Numbered from the stretch's first letter, positions 1-11,275 are shown. The stretch is DNA of 64,000 nt from Trichuris trichiura (GCA_037903355.1 JBAJFE010000045.1:434001-498000), one strand, 5' to 3'. The notes: generated by a model not told the origin, from the letters alone. Made by a program: numbers and translations.

Positions 1-108
1 CCCCCCCCATTTCTAAGTAAAGAGTTGTAATGATTGGCCCATTGACATCGACGCTGATTGCTCAAGTCTAGGTCAATTGGGATTGGTCAGTCCTCTGTGA
101 TTGCAAAT

Positions 109-537
109 CTAGTCTGTTCCATAATTTAGAGCGTTTTTCAGGGATTGTCTCACTTTCTTAAAAGCTGTGTACTCTTCCCTACCGCTATTCAACACTTGCG
201 AAAGCACATTCTCTCTGATCTCGTCGGATATACTTTTCGATATTTTAGCAATTTCCCTCAGGAATGCAGCATAGCTGGCAGCGCATTCCATCAATTCACT
301 GCGCGGTACAGCTTTTGCAGCCATTTAAAATGTTGCCTCCGCCAACTCTGTCATTTTTGCTGCTTCGTCTTCCGCACAAGTAAAATGCTCTATTGCCCCA
401 TGAAGCTGAAAAGAAAGCATAAGTTGAACGTCCAAGACAATGTAGCATCCGAACCCATTCTGAGCAGTCTTTGAATGCTTGAAAATTGTACAGGCTATTT
501 TTTGTGCGCAAATCCAATTCGGTCCTTTCTCTCCTGC
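109..537 (-). CDS. 3' exons of an unidentified gene
   Basis: Three protein-like segments lie on the minus strand. An exon from about 537 to 455 is bounded by a TAG acceptor and a GT donor. A 49-bp intron (454-406) ends in a pyrimidine-rich TTTTCAG. A second exon starts at 405, is in phase, and runs into a TAA at 327-325. A 71-codon open frame from 324 to the stop at 109 begins immediately after that TAA in the same frame. The residues are charged and look helical (for example AAKMTELAEATF and EIAKISKSISDEI), as in coiled-coil or BAR-like proteins, but I do not recognise the family. The TAA between the last two parts means an unseen small intron, a pseudogene or a sequence error. The 5' part would lie upstream at higher coordinates and was not found. 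Confidence 0.35.
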
Positions 538-929
538 CTAAGATGTAGTTTATCTTAGTGTACAGGCGCCTAAGGCAGTGCTTACGATGGCCAATTTATT
601 TTGCACAGATTTGGATACGATGAAATGCCTAACTTTTCTACACAATTCCAATGCGTTTACGACAGAGCAAAGCGGAGAGCACAGAAAATTTATAGTTAAA
701 CTAAATCTGAATAGTATGCAAATTCATACTCCACACTCTGCGCAATAAGTTAAGACTCGAAAAACACTAAGTTTAAAGTTTATTTGCTACAGAGAAGGCA
801 ACTAAGCGGGAGCGTTTAGGAATACAGTACTTCATGCGGTGCTGCGATGAAAAAGTGTTCGTAAACGGGCGCTTATCGCATTTTTCCAAAATGGATGCAA
901 CATGGCGCCTTTTCAACTTTACTTGATGA
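538..929. other. Intergenic, no feature seen
   Basis: I see no coding exon, RNA gene or repeat family here. There is an A/T-rich stretch near 700-790 only. Confidence 0.4.
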
Positions 930-1140
930 TGTTTCGAATGACAGGATGTCTTCTAGCAGGCTTGAGTTGTTTCATAGTTGATCTTCTGACTCACGGGTTT
1001 GGCCTGTTGGATGTATCTGTAAGTAAACTTCAAAGTACCCTACCAACGAGTGGATGAGCAAATTGTAAGACAAAATACAGAACAATGTGGATACCGTACG
1101 TTTCGCAACTGCTCTTGTTCCGCCGTCAGCAGTATGAGGG
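930..1140 (+). mobile_element. Fold-back MITE family A, left half only (copy 1)
   Basis: The sequence from the GTTTCGAA...ACAGGATGTCTT motif through ACGGGTTTGGCCTGTTGGAT and the CCGTACGTTTCG block matches the left arms of the complete copies at 19377-19760 and 54335-54735. Copy 1 stops at the centre (CAGCAGTATGAGGGAG), and that central stretch is present as its reverse complement in copy 3. The right arm is absent here, so this is a truncated copy. Short open frames across it are by-products of the palindrome. Confidence 0.85.
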
Positions 1141-1454
1141 AGAATGTTTTTATTCGGCAAGGGGTTTATATAGCACATGGGAAGAATGGGTGTTTGATTA
1201 GTTGTGTAGGGCGCAGCATTCGAATTTGTTAATCGCCGCAGCCCATACTTCACTAACCGCCACACCATTGTCGCGGTTGATAGTGGAGGTGCTCTGGATG
1301 TACAGAGCCTCCTTAGTACACCTAAGGTGTAATAGGGTCTCACGGCAAATAGTTTCTACTAGATTCCATCGTTTCATTGTACAGTTTCTGATTTCCATAT
1401 TCTGCTTCAAAGTCGACATTGGGTGAGCTAACATTCTATGTTTTAAGAAATCTG

Positions 1455-1924
1455 ATGTCAGAGCCGTTGGAGCCGCACTCCTCGGAAGAAGGTGGTAGGT
1501 AATCTTACCTGCGGTTGGCTTTTCTGGCTGACGCGTATTGAATTTTGCAGGTGTTAGTAGTAGATCAAATGAGGAAAGTCCGATGGCTGAGGCCCCTCGA
1601 GTGGGACATGTTATGGAATTGAAGAGGCTCTGCCACATGAGGAGAGTGAGGTGTCAACTCACCTGCTCGGAAGAAGGCAGTGGCAAATTCGTGGCGGTAG
1701 TCAAGTTGGCATCCGGTCAAAAATTCAAAGCGATCGGCAATTCGGGGAGAAAGGCAAAAGCGGCTGTTTCTTTTCTCGCGCTGAATTGTATGAATGAGAT
1801 TGCCGTAACTAATGATACTTCGCTTGTGTTGTCTCTGCAGTTATTGAACTGTAGTTTAAATAATGAAAATATAATTGTTTATATTAGTGTTCCTATATTT
1901 TATCGCCGTTCGTTGCACGCGTAG
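1455..1924 (+). CDS. Double-stranded RNA-binding domain protein (small gene or partial)
   Basis: Exon 1 is 1455-1491 (ATG at 1455) and a 59-bp GT-AG intron spans 1492-1550. Exon 2 starts at 1551 in the matching phase. Exon 2 encodes a recognisable dsRBD: ELKRLCHMRRVRCQ, then GKFVAVVKLASGQKF, then GNSGRKAKAAVSFLAL. This is the alpha-beta-beta-beta-alpha layout with the KKxAK-like basic helix written here as RKAKAA. The family binds A-form RNA duplexes in editing, RNAi or translation-control proteins. No deaminase, RNase III or kinase domain follows within the open frame, which ends at 1924. An alternative donor near 1804 could lead elsewhere, so the C-terminus is uncertain. The single domain could also be a relic exon of a larger gene. 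Confidence 0.6.
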
Positions 1925-2445
1925 GAAGCTGTTTATGAGAGTACAAGAAAGATGCGAAGTTTTCGGGAAGTAATTGCTACTTGAACATCGTTAGTTCATT
2001 GACGCATTGTGTAAATAACTACTCATTGTAGTTGTTGCTCACTGTGAGTTCGCGAACAGTTTCCGTAGACTGTGCGTATACGGAAAATCAAGCCAACTGA
2101 CACACTAAAAGTGCCAAGACTCTATTGCTCAGTTTTCAATGGCGAAGTCTAGATAATACAGTAAAGCCGACAAGTTCGGTTGCCTGCCATGGCGTACCGT
2201 TACTGGCTATAATTAACATGGACCATCGATTGCCATAACGCTGTAGCATCATGCGAAATCTCATAGATGGCAAGAAATATAAGTCTGAGTGAGCATTTTA
2301 AAAGTTTATTAGATCAGTCAATCGCATCGTTTATTGACCATAACTGTTAAACATTCTAACCCTAAAAAGTAATGCAATAGTTATTGTACTTTTCGATATG
2401 TGAAGGTGTGCAAGTCATACGAGATTTTTGCGGGAACACGAAAGT
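1925..2445. other. Intergenic, no feature seen
   Basis: Between the dsRBD gene and the heat-shock gene I recognise no exon, RNA or repeat. Confidence 0.4.
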
Positions 2446-2893
2446 TCATTTCTTTCCTCTTTTGATTGGAATATGGTGCTCGACTGAGTGCAGTCTACCG
2501 ACCTTCGCAGCTCCAATACTAAGCAAACCATTCAGCGACAAGTTCAACTTGAAACTCTGGGTTGACGACTTTAGGTAGCCAATAAGCGCGAGTGAATTCA
2601 CGCTTGACGTAGCCATGGTCATCCTTGTTTTCCTTATGCTTCCCATGGATCATTAGTCGATCATCCTTTGTTGTTATTTCCAACTCTTCCGGCTTCAAGT
2701 GTGTGACGGCCAAAGTAACTTGAAACTTCTTATCATCGTTGATCACTGACGAAACTCCGGTGTTGGAGGAATGCGTAGCTCTCGGTTTCGCAGGGGTCGA
2801 TGATGAGAATGATGCACGGTCGATGTCTTCGATCTGACGTGCGATGGGCCATAGATCGTCGGACCAACGGCGCTTCGGAGACCGTAAGCTCAA
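2446..2893 (-). pseudogene. Small heat-shock protein (HSP20/alpha-crystallin), frameshifted
   Basis: The minus strand encodes an alpha-crystallin domain: FQVTLAVTHLKPEELEITTK, then DRLMIHGKH, then the YVKREFTRAYWLP core ending at NPE. The frame then drifts to a stop at 2519. One base away the frame continues with the expected FKLNLSLNGLLSIGAAK (family consensus L-x-x-x-G-V-L-x-I-x-A-P) and a C-terminal IPIKRGKK tail ending at 2446. The shift lies at 2551-2557, beside an A-triplet. There is also no in-frame ATG between the upstream stop and the domain, only a TTG at 2893, so a 5' exon is missing or unspliced here. Chaperones of this family form cytosolic oligomers. It is either a recent pseudogene or a real gene with a one-base assembly error. 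Confidence 0.75.
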
Positions 2894-3217
2894 ACGATCG
2901 TCCCACTACGAAAAGGGGTGCCAGACATGCAACGATTCAAGTGCAGTTCAATGCAACGCAAATAGCAGTGAAAATGCAAACGCAATAGCGCAAACACTTC
3001 AAAAATATGCAAATAAACGCTTGTACTAGCCAGGCTTTTGCAGCTGGCAAAGAAGGCAAGTAAACCAGCTTGCAAGCAGTAGGATAATATGATCAGCAGG
3101 TTGACAGCAATAGTTGTTTACTGCTTTCAGAGTAAGAAGGTGTAAACAATGATTAAGTATACGACCTCTTGTGCTTTATGGAGCTGTGACGTTTAATCAC
3201 TGTGTCGGCGATTTCTA

Positions 3218-4155
3218 GTGAAGCGGAATGCTGCTATAGCAAATGAAAAAGAGATTACTTTCGATGAGCTCTACTACAGAGCGCAGTCAACGCACCAGTT
3301 GGAACTTGATTTCCAGCAGCGAGTTAAATATTCCAAGATCCAGTTCAATTTATTATCAAACCAGCAATTTTTTCACACTGATCGTTTATTGTGCGACGTA
3401 AGTTTTCATACGCATTGGAAACGTAACGATTCTACAAAAATGGCAATTCTTAAGAAGAGTAAACTATACGTTGGGAATGCTTATCCGCGTTCCTCAAGGT
3501 CTACGGTCGAGCTCATTTCTTATCTAGTTTTCACATTAGCCAGAATTTGCATTTCCCTGACGAACGGTCTCAGAGACGTATTGCGCGCTAATTGGTTGTG
3601 CCTTCTTATGGCTCTATATTTTACCGGTTGCATTTACCGCGGACGACTGCGCGATCGAAAAAGTCAACAGCGCTTGAGTACAAGCAGAGTTTCAGCACTG
3701 GCCAAAAAGACTCGCTCAAAAGGGATAACCAAAGTGCGTCAGCGCAAGACAAAAAGAGCAACTTACAGTGGAAGACGAAAGCGAAGAAAATCACGTCAGT
3801 CAAGTAAAAGTAATGATGGTGGCTCTGATTCGAAAAGCAATTCTGATGCTGAAAGTAACCATGCCTCTCGTGGTGAATCGGAGGGAAATGCTGAAGTTCT
3901 AGGTTCTGTCGACGAACGTGTGTATTGTTTGTGTCGAAAGGTAGGCATACTTTGGCTTCCGCATTACCAGATGCAGCACTCAGTATCACCTAGATTTCGT
4001 ACGGTTACATGGTCTGTTGCGATAATGAGAAATGTCCAATGAAATGGTTCCATTTCAAGTGTGTTGGTCTGTGTAGAAAACCGAAAGGAAAATGGTATTG
4101 TCCTTGTTGTCGCGATGGAAATGCAAACAAGTGCAGGTTTAATGAGCACATCTGA
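3218..4155 (+). CDS. ING-family-like PHD-finger protein
   Basis: The open frame reaches a GT donor after 3940. A 53-bp intron (3941-3993) ends in CCTAG, and exon 2 (3994-4155) completes a PHD finger: YCLCRK | [14 protein letters not shown], then WFHFKCVG, then KGKWYCPCC. The order is C4HC3, and the Tyr in YCLC and the Trp before FHF, which form the H3K4me3-binding cage in ING1-5, are both present. A basic low-complexity stretch (about 3716-3810, many Lys/Arg/Ser) and a Ser/Asp/Glu stretch precede the finger, as in ING proteins. I do not see the N-terminal ING helical domain. The start at 3218 is a GTG, and residues around 3420-3650 look non-coding, so there are probably unrecognised introns or a missing 5' exon. 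ING proteins act in histone acetylation and deacetylation complexes. Confidence 0.7.
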
Positions 4156-5100
4156 GAGAAAGGAAGAGAGTAACCAGCGGATTTCAACTTAAATTGTCGC
4201 CAAGCCTTGTTCATTCCAGCGGTGTATTACCCTCTAGATTCCTCCATTCACTACAAAAGTTGCCATTCCTTATACTTAGCGGGAGCTGCCACGCATGTAT
4301 TAAATAGATTGATGAGTGGACATTGTTGCGGATTTCTGCAATCGTATAAATGTCGAATGTGGCGGTAGCATTCTAGTGATGTATACGTTTCTTGGGTACA
4401 GTCGACCGATTTTCATGTACAGTCTTTGTCTTCCACGTAGTTGAATACGCCATTGATGTACCCTATTTTGAGAAGTTTCAATGCTGCAAAGAAGCTGAAT
4501 GTGCACCCGTTTTGGCTTTACCAAGCAGTTGCGAGGGCGTTATTCTCCATTACGAAGAAAGGAGAAAGGTTACAGTAGCTTTTGCTATTTGCGTTCCGTG
4601 TGCTTTGTCGTAGCGCTGCAGCTCCGTGAACGCGACAATTGCAAAGTTTGGACATCGGTCGCGCTGTTTGCATCTACTGTTCACTGTAAGTTTGTTCAGA
4701 AGGGTAAAATGATGTGAGCTGCAGAAGTTACTGTTGGAAGAAGGAAATTAGTGTTCCTTTGTGGGCTGTAAATATTGGAAGGAGCGGGAAGCAAGCAATT
4801 GCTTTATTTTAACACCGCTGAAGACGGGTCTCGTTCGACCCAAAAGCTCCGGAATAATAAAAATATTATCAACAGGACAAACTTTCCGTGAAAGAAACTC
4901 GATAGGAACAAATTGTAGTAAATGAAAAAGTTTTGTAGTCCTGTTTCCCAGAGCCCCGCAAACAGTTTACCGTACCCCACAAAATGCAGGTTCTCTTGCA
5001 AAAAACGCCGCAATCCAGTTCTGGCTTTATTGCTAAGCATACTAGAATCATATTCCGCACTACTACAACCTTAAGCTAAAATGTAATCATTTCGTTTAAA
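4156..5100. other. Intergenic / unexplained
   Basis: Several short open frames (for example 4392-4613) show exon-like junctions but no family I recognise. I make no gene call. Confidence 0.35.
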
Positions 5101-5101
5101 T

Positions 5102-5310
5102 TTACGCTTAGAAAAAGGCAGAGCAGGATGCCCAACAAACCTGTATAAGGACAGTGACGGGTTACGGTAGAATACCGGTCATTCTGTTTTTCCTATGCTA
5201 AGCTTAAGCTAGGCTGAAATATAATTCTCATGTTTAGGGCTCAGGCTCAACTAAGGGCAGTAAGAAACCGCTGCTGTGCTAGTCAGTGAGCGCAGAACAG
5301 GATGGCTGGG
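5102..5310. repeat. TTAGGC-type hairpin repeat, degenerate copies
   Basis: The stretch contains AGGCAGAGCAGGATG (about 5116), CTAAGCTTAAGCTAGGCT (about 5198), CTAAGGGCAG (about 5254) and GCAGAACAGGATGGCTGG (about 5291). These are the same words that flank the telomere-like hexamers at 11.13, 12.52, 15.29 and 29.24 kb. At least two diverged copies appear to lie side by side. Confidence 0.55.
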
Positions 5311-5374
5311 ATTTTTCCGGGAACAGAACCTACACTATATACCAAGCTTGTTATTTCTCGATAAGCGGAGCAAT

Positions 5375-6745
5375 GCAAATTGACCTGACCGACTTGAATT
5401 TAAGTCATCTTGGCCTAGAAGCGATTGGTCCTATTGCTATACCTGCATTCACATATACAATTTGCTTGGTGTAAGTCTGGTATACTTAGTACATAGAAAG
5501 CATGCGTACTAACTACACAGCCAGAACATATGTACGCGGTACATGCTGCTTACACATAAACTGTTTTCTGTTCTCTAAAACATTTCTGGAACATATGTGT
5601 AACATAGAGGTTCTATGTGGTATACATTCAAGATATTCATAAAATTTGCGGCATTCACGAAATATGCTTTGTCTATAAGTACAATACTTGCCATAGCCGC
5701 GGTTTCTGTGGTGCACTTGTTGCATGTACTTGCATACGAGGAATGCTTACGTTACATAAAACTTATAAGTGGTATAAATTGCTTATAAATAAGATATCTA
5801 CGCCATATATCCAGTTTCCACGTTTTAGATATTTGCATACTGGGAATATTTCGTGTACATGTGACAAAAACGCAGTATACAGCGCTTATAAATAGGGTAT
5901 TTGTGACGCACCAAGTCAACAGTCATACGTGCACTATCTATAGTATATATTTGCCTACAGGACATATTTATGCCATAGTGGTATAAATGTAGTATACTGC
6001 ATGTGTACCGTAGAGACACTAGATATTACAAACATCTCGTTAATGGGCAATGTATACCATGTGTATGCTATAGGCAGCATAAACAATCGCATCCTGCAAA
6101 AATATACACCCTAATCACTATACGTGCGCCTGGAGATCTGCGATATCACAGATATCTTAATTAAAACCAATTTATACCACACCCACCTAATATATGGCAT
6201 AAATATGTCCTGTAGACAAATACGTACCACAGATAATGCACGTATGGCCGTGGACACCATTTATACTATAGATATCTTATTTATAAGCAAGCGCACCACG
6301 TAGAAATGATATATAACGTAAATATTCCTCATTTGCAAGTACATGCAGCATACATACTACATCTGTACCACGGAAAGTATGGCTATAGCAGGTATTGTGC
6401 TTAGGCAAAGTAGACTGCGTGAATGCCGCAAGTTCTATGAATATCTTGAATGTATACCACATGCAACCTCCGTATTACGTATATGTTGTAGAAACTTTGG
6501 AAAACAGAATATAATTTAAGGCCGACTAGCACGTACTGCGTGCTTATGTTCTGACCGTGTAATTAGTAAGCATACCTTCTATGTACTAGGTATACTAGAT
6601 TTACACCAAGCAAATTGGATACGTAAATCCAGGAATAGCAATAGGGCTGTTTGCTTCTAAGCCAAGTTGACTTGAAGTCAACTTGGATAGGTGAAGTTGA
6701 GTTGAATGCATGCTGGCAAAGCCAAGTCGGTTAGGTCAAGTTGAA
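5375..6745. mobile_element. Long fold-back element (about 1.37 kb)
   Basis: The left and right halves are reverse complements over most of their length. Examples are TTGACCTGACCGACTTG near 5378 against CAAGTCGGTTAGGTCAA near 6723, CTTAGTACATAGAAAG at about 5489 against CTTTCTATGTACTAGG at about 6570, GTGGTATACATTCAAGATAT at about 5617 against its complement near 6450, and CCTACAGGACATATTTATGC near 5953 against its complement near 6210. The centre is near 6040-6086 and the arms differ by small indels. There is no transposase. Many short internal motifs (TATACCAC, GGTATA) recur. It is most likely a non-autonomous fold-back transposon. Confidence 0.85.
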
Positions 6746-6877
6746 GCGCACTTATAAGACAATATCAAAGATAAAGTACAACAGACAAAAAATAAGGCGC
6801 AGAAGTACTACCTGCTGGTTCATTCTTACTGTATGTTGCTTAAAACGTAAAATTGTTGCGGTTTGAGAGCAAGTTTT

Positions 6878-8610
6878 ATGATACGTTTTTCGCAAAGGGT
6901 TTCGCAACAGTGCAGACGTGTTTACTCAAATCAAAATTCAAGTTCGAATGACTCTTCCGGAACGTACGGATATTCTTTTCCGTACATACGCAATTTGCTC
7001 AACTCGATTTGGTCGTCAGAAAAAGCGAGTGAACAAAGTACGACCGTTAATCGTCCACCAGCTCGACTGGCTCTTCCGACAAGAGCGGTAATCGTGGAAC
7101 GCAGTCTAGCGGTTGTCCAACGTCTTCTTTCGGCGAAAAGTATTCACGAACAACTTCAGTCGGCGGTGGAGCTCGAAAGGCACCTTCTACGCCACCCGGA
7201 GGCCCTAACTCTTAAGCAGTTGGTCGGGATTTTTCCTTATCGGTTGCTTACGTGAGTTTCGCTTTGGTTTTGTAGAGAAATGTTATGCCATTGCTTTACG
7301 CGTGGCGCCAAAATACTCACGACTTCGCTTTGAAAGACCAAATGGCAAGGTGCCTCGCGTTGATGGGGCACGTACGCCCCGTTGAAGGATCAGGCATTAG
7401 GCTTTTGTCGATTGACGGTGGCGGCGCAAGGTGAATTCAATGCCACTTGCAATTCTGCCTTTTATCTTTAGAAATTTAGTGTAGAGGTTTAATGGCGCTG
7501 GAAGTTTTACAAAATCTCGAATCATACTGTTTTGGCTATCGCATCCATGAGCTGTTCGATTACATAATCGGTGTCAGCACAGGAGCTGTAATAGCCGCCC
7601 TGTTGGGTGGGTTGCGACTCAATGTTCGAGAATGCAAAGAAATATACGAGCAAGTCCCCCTTCGCCTGTTCGATCAAAGTCGCATTGGCGGTTCATTGGG
7701 CTTAGTATTGTCTCATTCGTATTACAACACCGAAACATGGATCAAGCTGCTTCGTGAGGCGATGGGTGAAAAATCTTTTCTTGACACTACCGAACGTCCC
7801 GATCACATAAAGGTTTGGTAGGCGGAACAATTTCTAGTATCGATACCGTTTCTGTTCACAGGTTGGCATGGTTAGCTGTGTTTCCAGCGGTCACGAGCTT
7901 GTGCCTTTTATTTTCCGCAACTACAATCACCCATTCGACAGATACTCGTCTTTTGAAGGAACCTGTGGCTTCAAGCTATGGGAAGCGGCCCAAGCGAGCG
8001 CTGCAGCCCCCGGATATTTTCAGCAGTGTGTCCTGGGAGATCGCGTTCATCAGGTGACCAAAAGCTTAAGATTTTTTGTCATCATTACCTATGCATTAAA
8101 TTGATAGGACGGAGGAATGATTACAAATAATCCAACGGCTGTAGGTATACATGAATGTCGCCTTTTATGGCCAGACGCGTCCTTTCAATGCGTTTTGTCA
8201 CTTGGCAATGGTCACTACGGACCGGGATTCAGGGACAACTTTTCCACCGAATTCATTTCTCTTGTTGACAGAATTGCCAAACTTGTCGACACCGCAACGG
8301 AGACCTTAAGTGAGATTGTTCTTTCCTGTTAACTACGCAGTTGCGTTGAAGCGCAAATGTTACAGCTGTTCATACGACGCTGTCGGCATTAATGCCAGCA
8401 AGTTCTTACTACAGAATGGATCCATACATGTCCAGGCCATATACGATGGACGAGTCGAATCTGACGCGACTGAAAATGATGCAAGACGACGCTAACAATT
8501 ACGTCAGAAAGAATATGCCAAAGTTACAAGCAGCAGCTAGCCGGCTGATGCGCCCGAAAACTAGTTGGCAAAAACTTAAAGAGTGCATTCCATTCAACAG
8601 AACATCGTGA
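6878..8610 (+). CDS. PNPLA8: Calcium-independent phospholipase A2 gamma-like (PNPLA8-type patatin), 488 aa
   Basis: Six exons join in phase: 6878-7222, 7276-7430, 7485-7812, 7862-8053, 8108-8309 and 8366-8610. Introns are 49-56 bp. The patatin domain has the oxyanion loop SIDGGGAR (residues 160-167), the nucleophile elbow GVSTG (Ser198) and the catalytic dyad motif DGG (341-343) followed by TNNPTA. The region APGYF and the C-terminal LMPASSYYRMDPYMS match PNPLA8 rather than other patatins. The ATG at 6878 gives a basic, Ser-rich start (MIRFSQRVSQQCRRVYS) that looks like a mitochondrial presequence, as in vertebrate iPLA2-gamma. The product would hydrolyse phospholipid acyl chains in mitochondria or peroxisomes, affecting cardiolipin. 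It is shorter than vertebrate PNPLA8 because the long N-terminal extension is missing. Confidence 0.93.
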
Positions 8611-9400
8611 AGGAGCTCCAAGTGCTCATGGTCAAGGTCAAAATGGCAAGAGTTCGCCTTGTGTTAAGGTGTTTCAAAAATGCCTTGGACAGTATGTGCA
8701 TCCATTGACAAAATACTCCGAAATTACGGTCTTACAATTGCGCCTTTATTGACTTTCGTCCGTTGAACGCCAGTCAATAGGCGTGCGGTCGCGTACTCCA
8801 TTCCAGATCACCTTCTTATCGCCGAAATTTATACCAACAATAACGGCTACAAGTATCTGTGTCTGTTGCTGTCTTTCGTCGTCAGACCTGACAAGTACTT
8901 TTCGATGACCCTCTGTTTGTTAGTAAAGTGTACATCGTATGAAATCTAAATTTGATAGACCATTTTCGCCTTCACGCATATCAGTGTGCCATCACGTTCT
9001 GTACCATTTAATGCATTGCAGAGATAAGACTGTTCCAACCCAACTGTTATCAGGTTCCTTAAGCAGATGAGGAAGACGATCAAGCTAACCATGCATTGCG
9101 TACATTCACTGAGGCGTAGAAATTTTTTAAAAAACTGATTTTTTAAATTCAAACTTAGTTATTCTTAATGGAAAGGTCTCTCTTGCGGATCGCAGCTTCC
9201 GTGAGACAAAGTAAGGTGACCGTGAGATAATGGGAATTACTAAGGTGCGCAGGCTAGTCAAAAAGCTTGCGAAAACAAAACCGACCCAGACAGCACAAAA
9301 TCAGCTGCATATAAGAAGCTTTCAATTTGCGTAAATGCCGCAGTCTAGTGGCAGTCAAAATTTTGATTGGTCGAAAATGCATGGTAAAGTGTAGCCTTGT
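8611..9400. other. Intergenic, no feature seen
   Basis: This is the 3' flank of the phospholipase gene. I recognise no second gene or repeat. Confidence 0.4.
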
Positions 9401-9404
9401 GGCA

Positions 9405-9565
9405 GTTGTGCATTGGCATCTTCTAGATAAGGAATGTACTTCAGTAGAGACGTTAATATACTGGTCTTGTTCTTTAGATCGCTAACTTTAAACTACACTA
9501 TTATAATAACGTCTCTGTTCAAATACGTTCCTTACATAGATGTTAATGCACAACAGCTATATGGC
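9405..9565. mobile_element. Hairpin MITE family B, copy 1
   Basis: TCTAGATAAGGAATGTACTT with AGAGACGTTAATATA (about 9422-9461) is inverted downstream as TATAATAACGTCTCT...ACGTTCCTTACATAGA (about 9502-9540). The same arm sequence with a similar loop length recurs at about 60410-60550. No coding capacity. Confidence 0.75.
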
Positions 9566-10049
9566 TATACTCTACGCTTGTCGTTCGCAAACATCAAGGT
9601 GTTGCCTTTAGGTTTAATCTATATCTTAGATGACGGCATGTACAGTAGAACTCCCCGTATTCCAAAGTGTCCGTAGATCCACCGTTCGCAGTAAAGATGC
9701 GCAGGCTATCTCATCGCTATCTGTTGTTATAACCTCTTTTTTCTGGTAATTTTTTGGGGTCTAGTATGCTACGGGGGCGCCGGAAGTGGAAGCGGCTACT
9801 TCAAAGCGTAATCTGCGACTCTACAGCGTAATAAATGATTGTTGTCGGCACAACGGCACGGACGTTATCGTCAGGTTTAGTGAAAGCATGGAATTTAGCA
9901 GGTGCCCATGCATTGAAGTTACGGAAAACACAATGGGGCCTGCAGGTGTTCAAGCTGAGACGTCGTGTAGGAATTTGTGAAAAACATCGCAGGTCAACTT
10001 TCCGAGCTGAGGCGTGCCTTGATAGACAGGGTAGATCTCATTCTGCGTT

Positions 10050-10985
10050 ATGTCTGTCCCGAGATTTAGTGACAACTTCCCAACGACAACTGAAGGCAGA
10101 GACCGTGCCCTGGGTTCTAGCGACAACGTCCCATCGACAAGTGGAGGCAGCGTAAAGGAGACCCGAAGAAGGCGCAACAGACTGGGGGGCATTGACTGGC
10201 TGCAGGAGACAGTCCCAGACGAAAATGCGGCTGTGCTCTTTCTACGCGGCAAGGGACTGCTGCACAGCGAGAGGATATGCCCCTGTTGCGGCCAGGGCAT
10301 GCATCTGGCCCCTGGCGGCATGGTTTGGCGCTGCTACAAACAGTCCTGCCGCTAAAAATTCTCGGTACGCTCGGGCACCTGGTTCGGCTGTGTGTTAGTG
10401 TTGCAGTCGCAGTTCTGCCGGGTATAGTTCCAATATGTTCTTTACAGTGCCGCGCGAAAGGTTACCCCTAAGAAAGGCGGTCCAGATTGTTTATCACTGG
10501 AGTCAGGGGCACGCTACGATCAAGTTCTGCGTAGAACAGCTGGGTAGTTATCCGCGAAAATTGTTGTTGCTGCCGGGATTATGTGTGTTTCAGGAATCTG
10601 TAAGCAGGCCGCAATCCGTTGGCGCAGATATTTGCGGCAACTAGCAGCCGACGCGCTGGCCACAACACCGGTGGGACTGGGAGGCCCCGCGCTCCACCTG
10701 TCCGAGTTCATGTGGAGGAGGCGTATAGGGACCGCTGATGCGTTCGATGCGATCCTCGACGTCATCCTCCGGTTGCACCCACCCCGACAGGATGAGCCGC
10801 CAGCGCCACAGTCGTTGCCACAGTCAACGGTATGTCGAGCGTTAATGTGTACCTCCATTGACGCCTTGTGCCTGAGTAGGACCCAAGTGAACCCGTCGGA
10901 AGCACCTTCAGCGACATCAGCGGTCAGTCGTCGCCAGAACGCACCAACATTACGTCGCCATCGTCAGGCTGAACGCCTGCGTTAG
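10050..10985 (+). pseudogene. ISXO2/Merlin-type transposase, disrupted
   Basis: The first part carries a zinc ribbon (ERICPCCGQGMHL followed by WRCYKQSCR). An in-frame TAA at 10353-10355 interrupts it just before KFSVRSGTWFG, which is the expected continuation. In other frames follow PLRKAVQIVYHWSQGHA and then WRRYLRQLAADALATTPVG LGGP, matching the helix-turn-helix and linker of IS1595/Merlin transposases. The position of the first catalytic aspartate (normally in a VDE-like motif) reads LSEFMW, so it is lost. The DDE core is otherwise absent. The stop, at least two frame changes and the lost catalytic residue show a dead copy. Confidence 0.75.
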
Positions 10986-11132
10986 CAGTACGTATGCTTT
11001 TTCTCTTTTTGCGTTACTCATTGCTCGCTTGTTTAGTGATCGCTAAATAACGTTACTTTGCGCTATGCTTCTTGTGGCTTGCGCCACGGTCAAAACTGCA
11101 AAACCCAACAGCAGCAACGAACACGCGTCATG

Positions 11133-11275
11133 TTAAGGTTTAGGCTTAGGCTTAGGCTTAGGCTTAAGCTTAGGCTTAGGCTTAGGCTTAAGCTTAGGCT
11201 TAGGCTTAGGCTTAGGTTTAGGCTTAGGCTTAGGTTTAGGCTTAGGCTTAAGCTTAGGCTTAGGCTTAAGCTAGG
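11133..11275 (+). repeat. Interstitial TTAGGC-type telomere-like array
   Basis: About 24 tandem hexamers, mostly TTAGGC with TTAAGC and TTAGGT variants, are followed directly by CTAGGGCAGGACAGGATGGCC. TTAGGC is the telomeric hexamer of rhabditid nematodes. The array lies within the Merlin-like element and joins the hairpin family also seen at 5.1, 12.5, 15.3 and 29.2 kb. Open frames of alternating Leu-Arg or Leu-Ser here are artefacts of the repeat. Confidence 0.9.

Noticed and set aside
972..1343. Open frames over the MITE arms, similar at 1.0, 19.5 and 54.4 kb
   Set aside because: They arise from the conserved palindromic MITE and differ between copies by frame changes. No domain.
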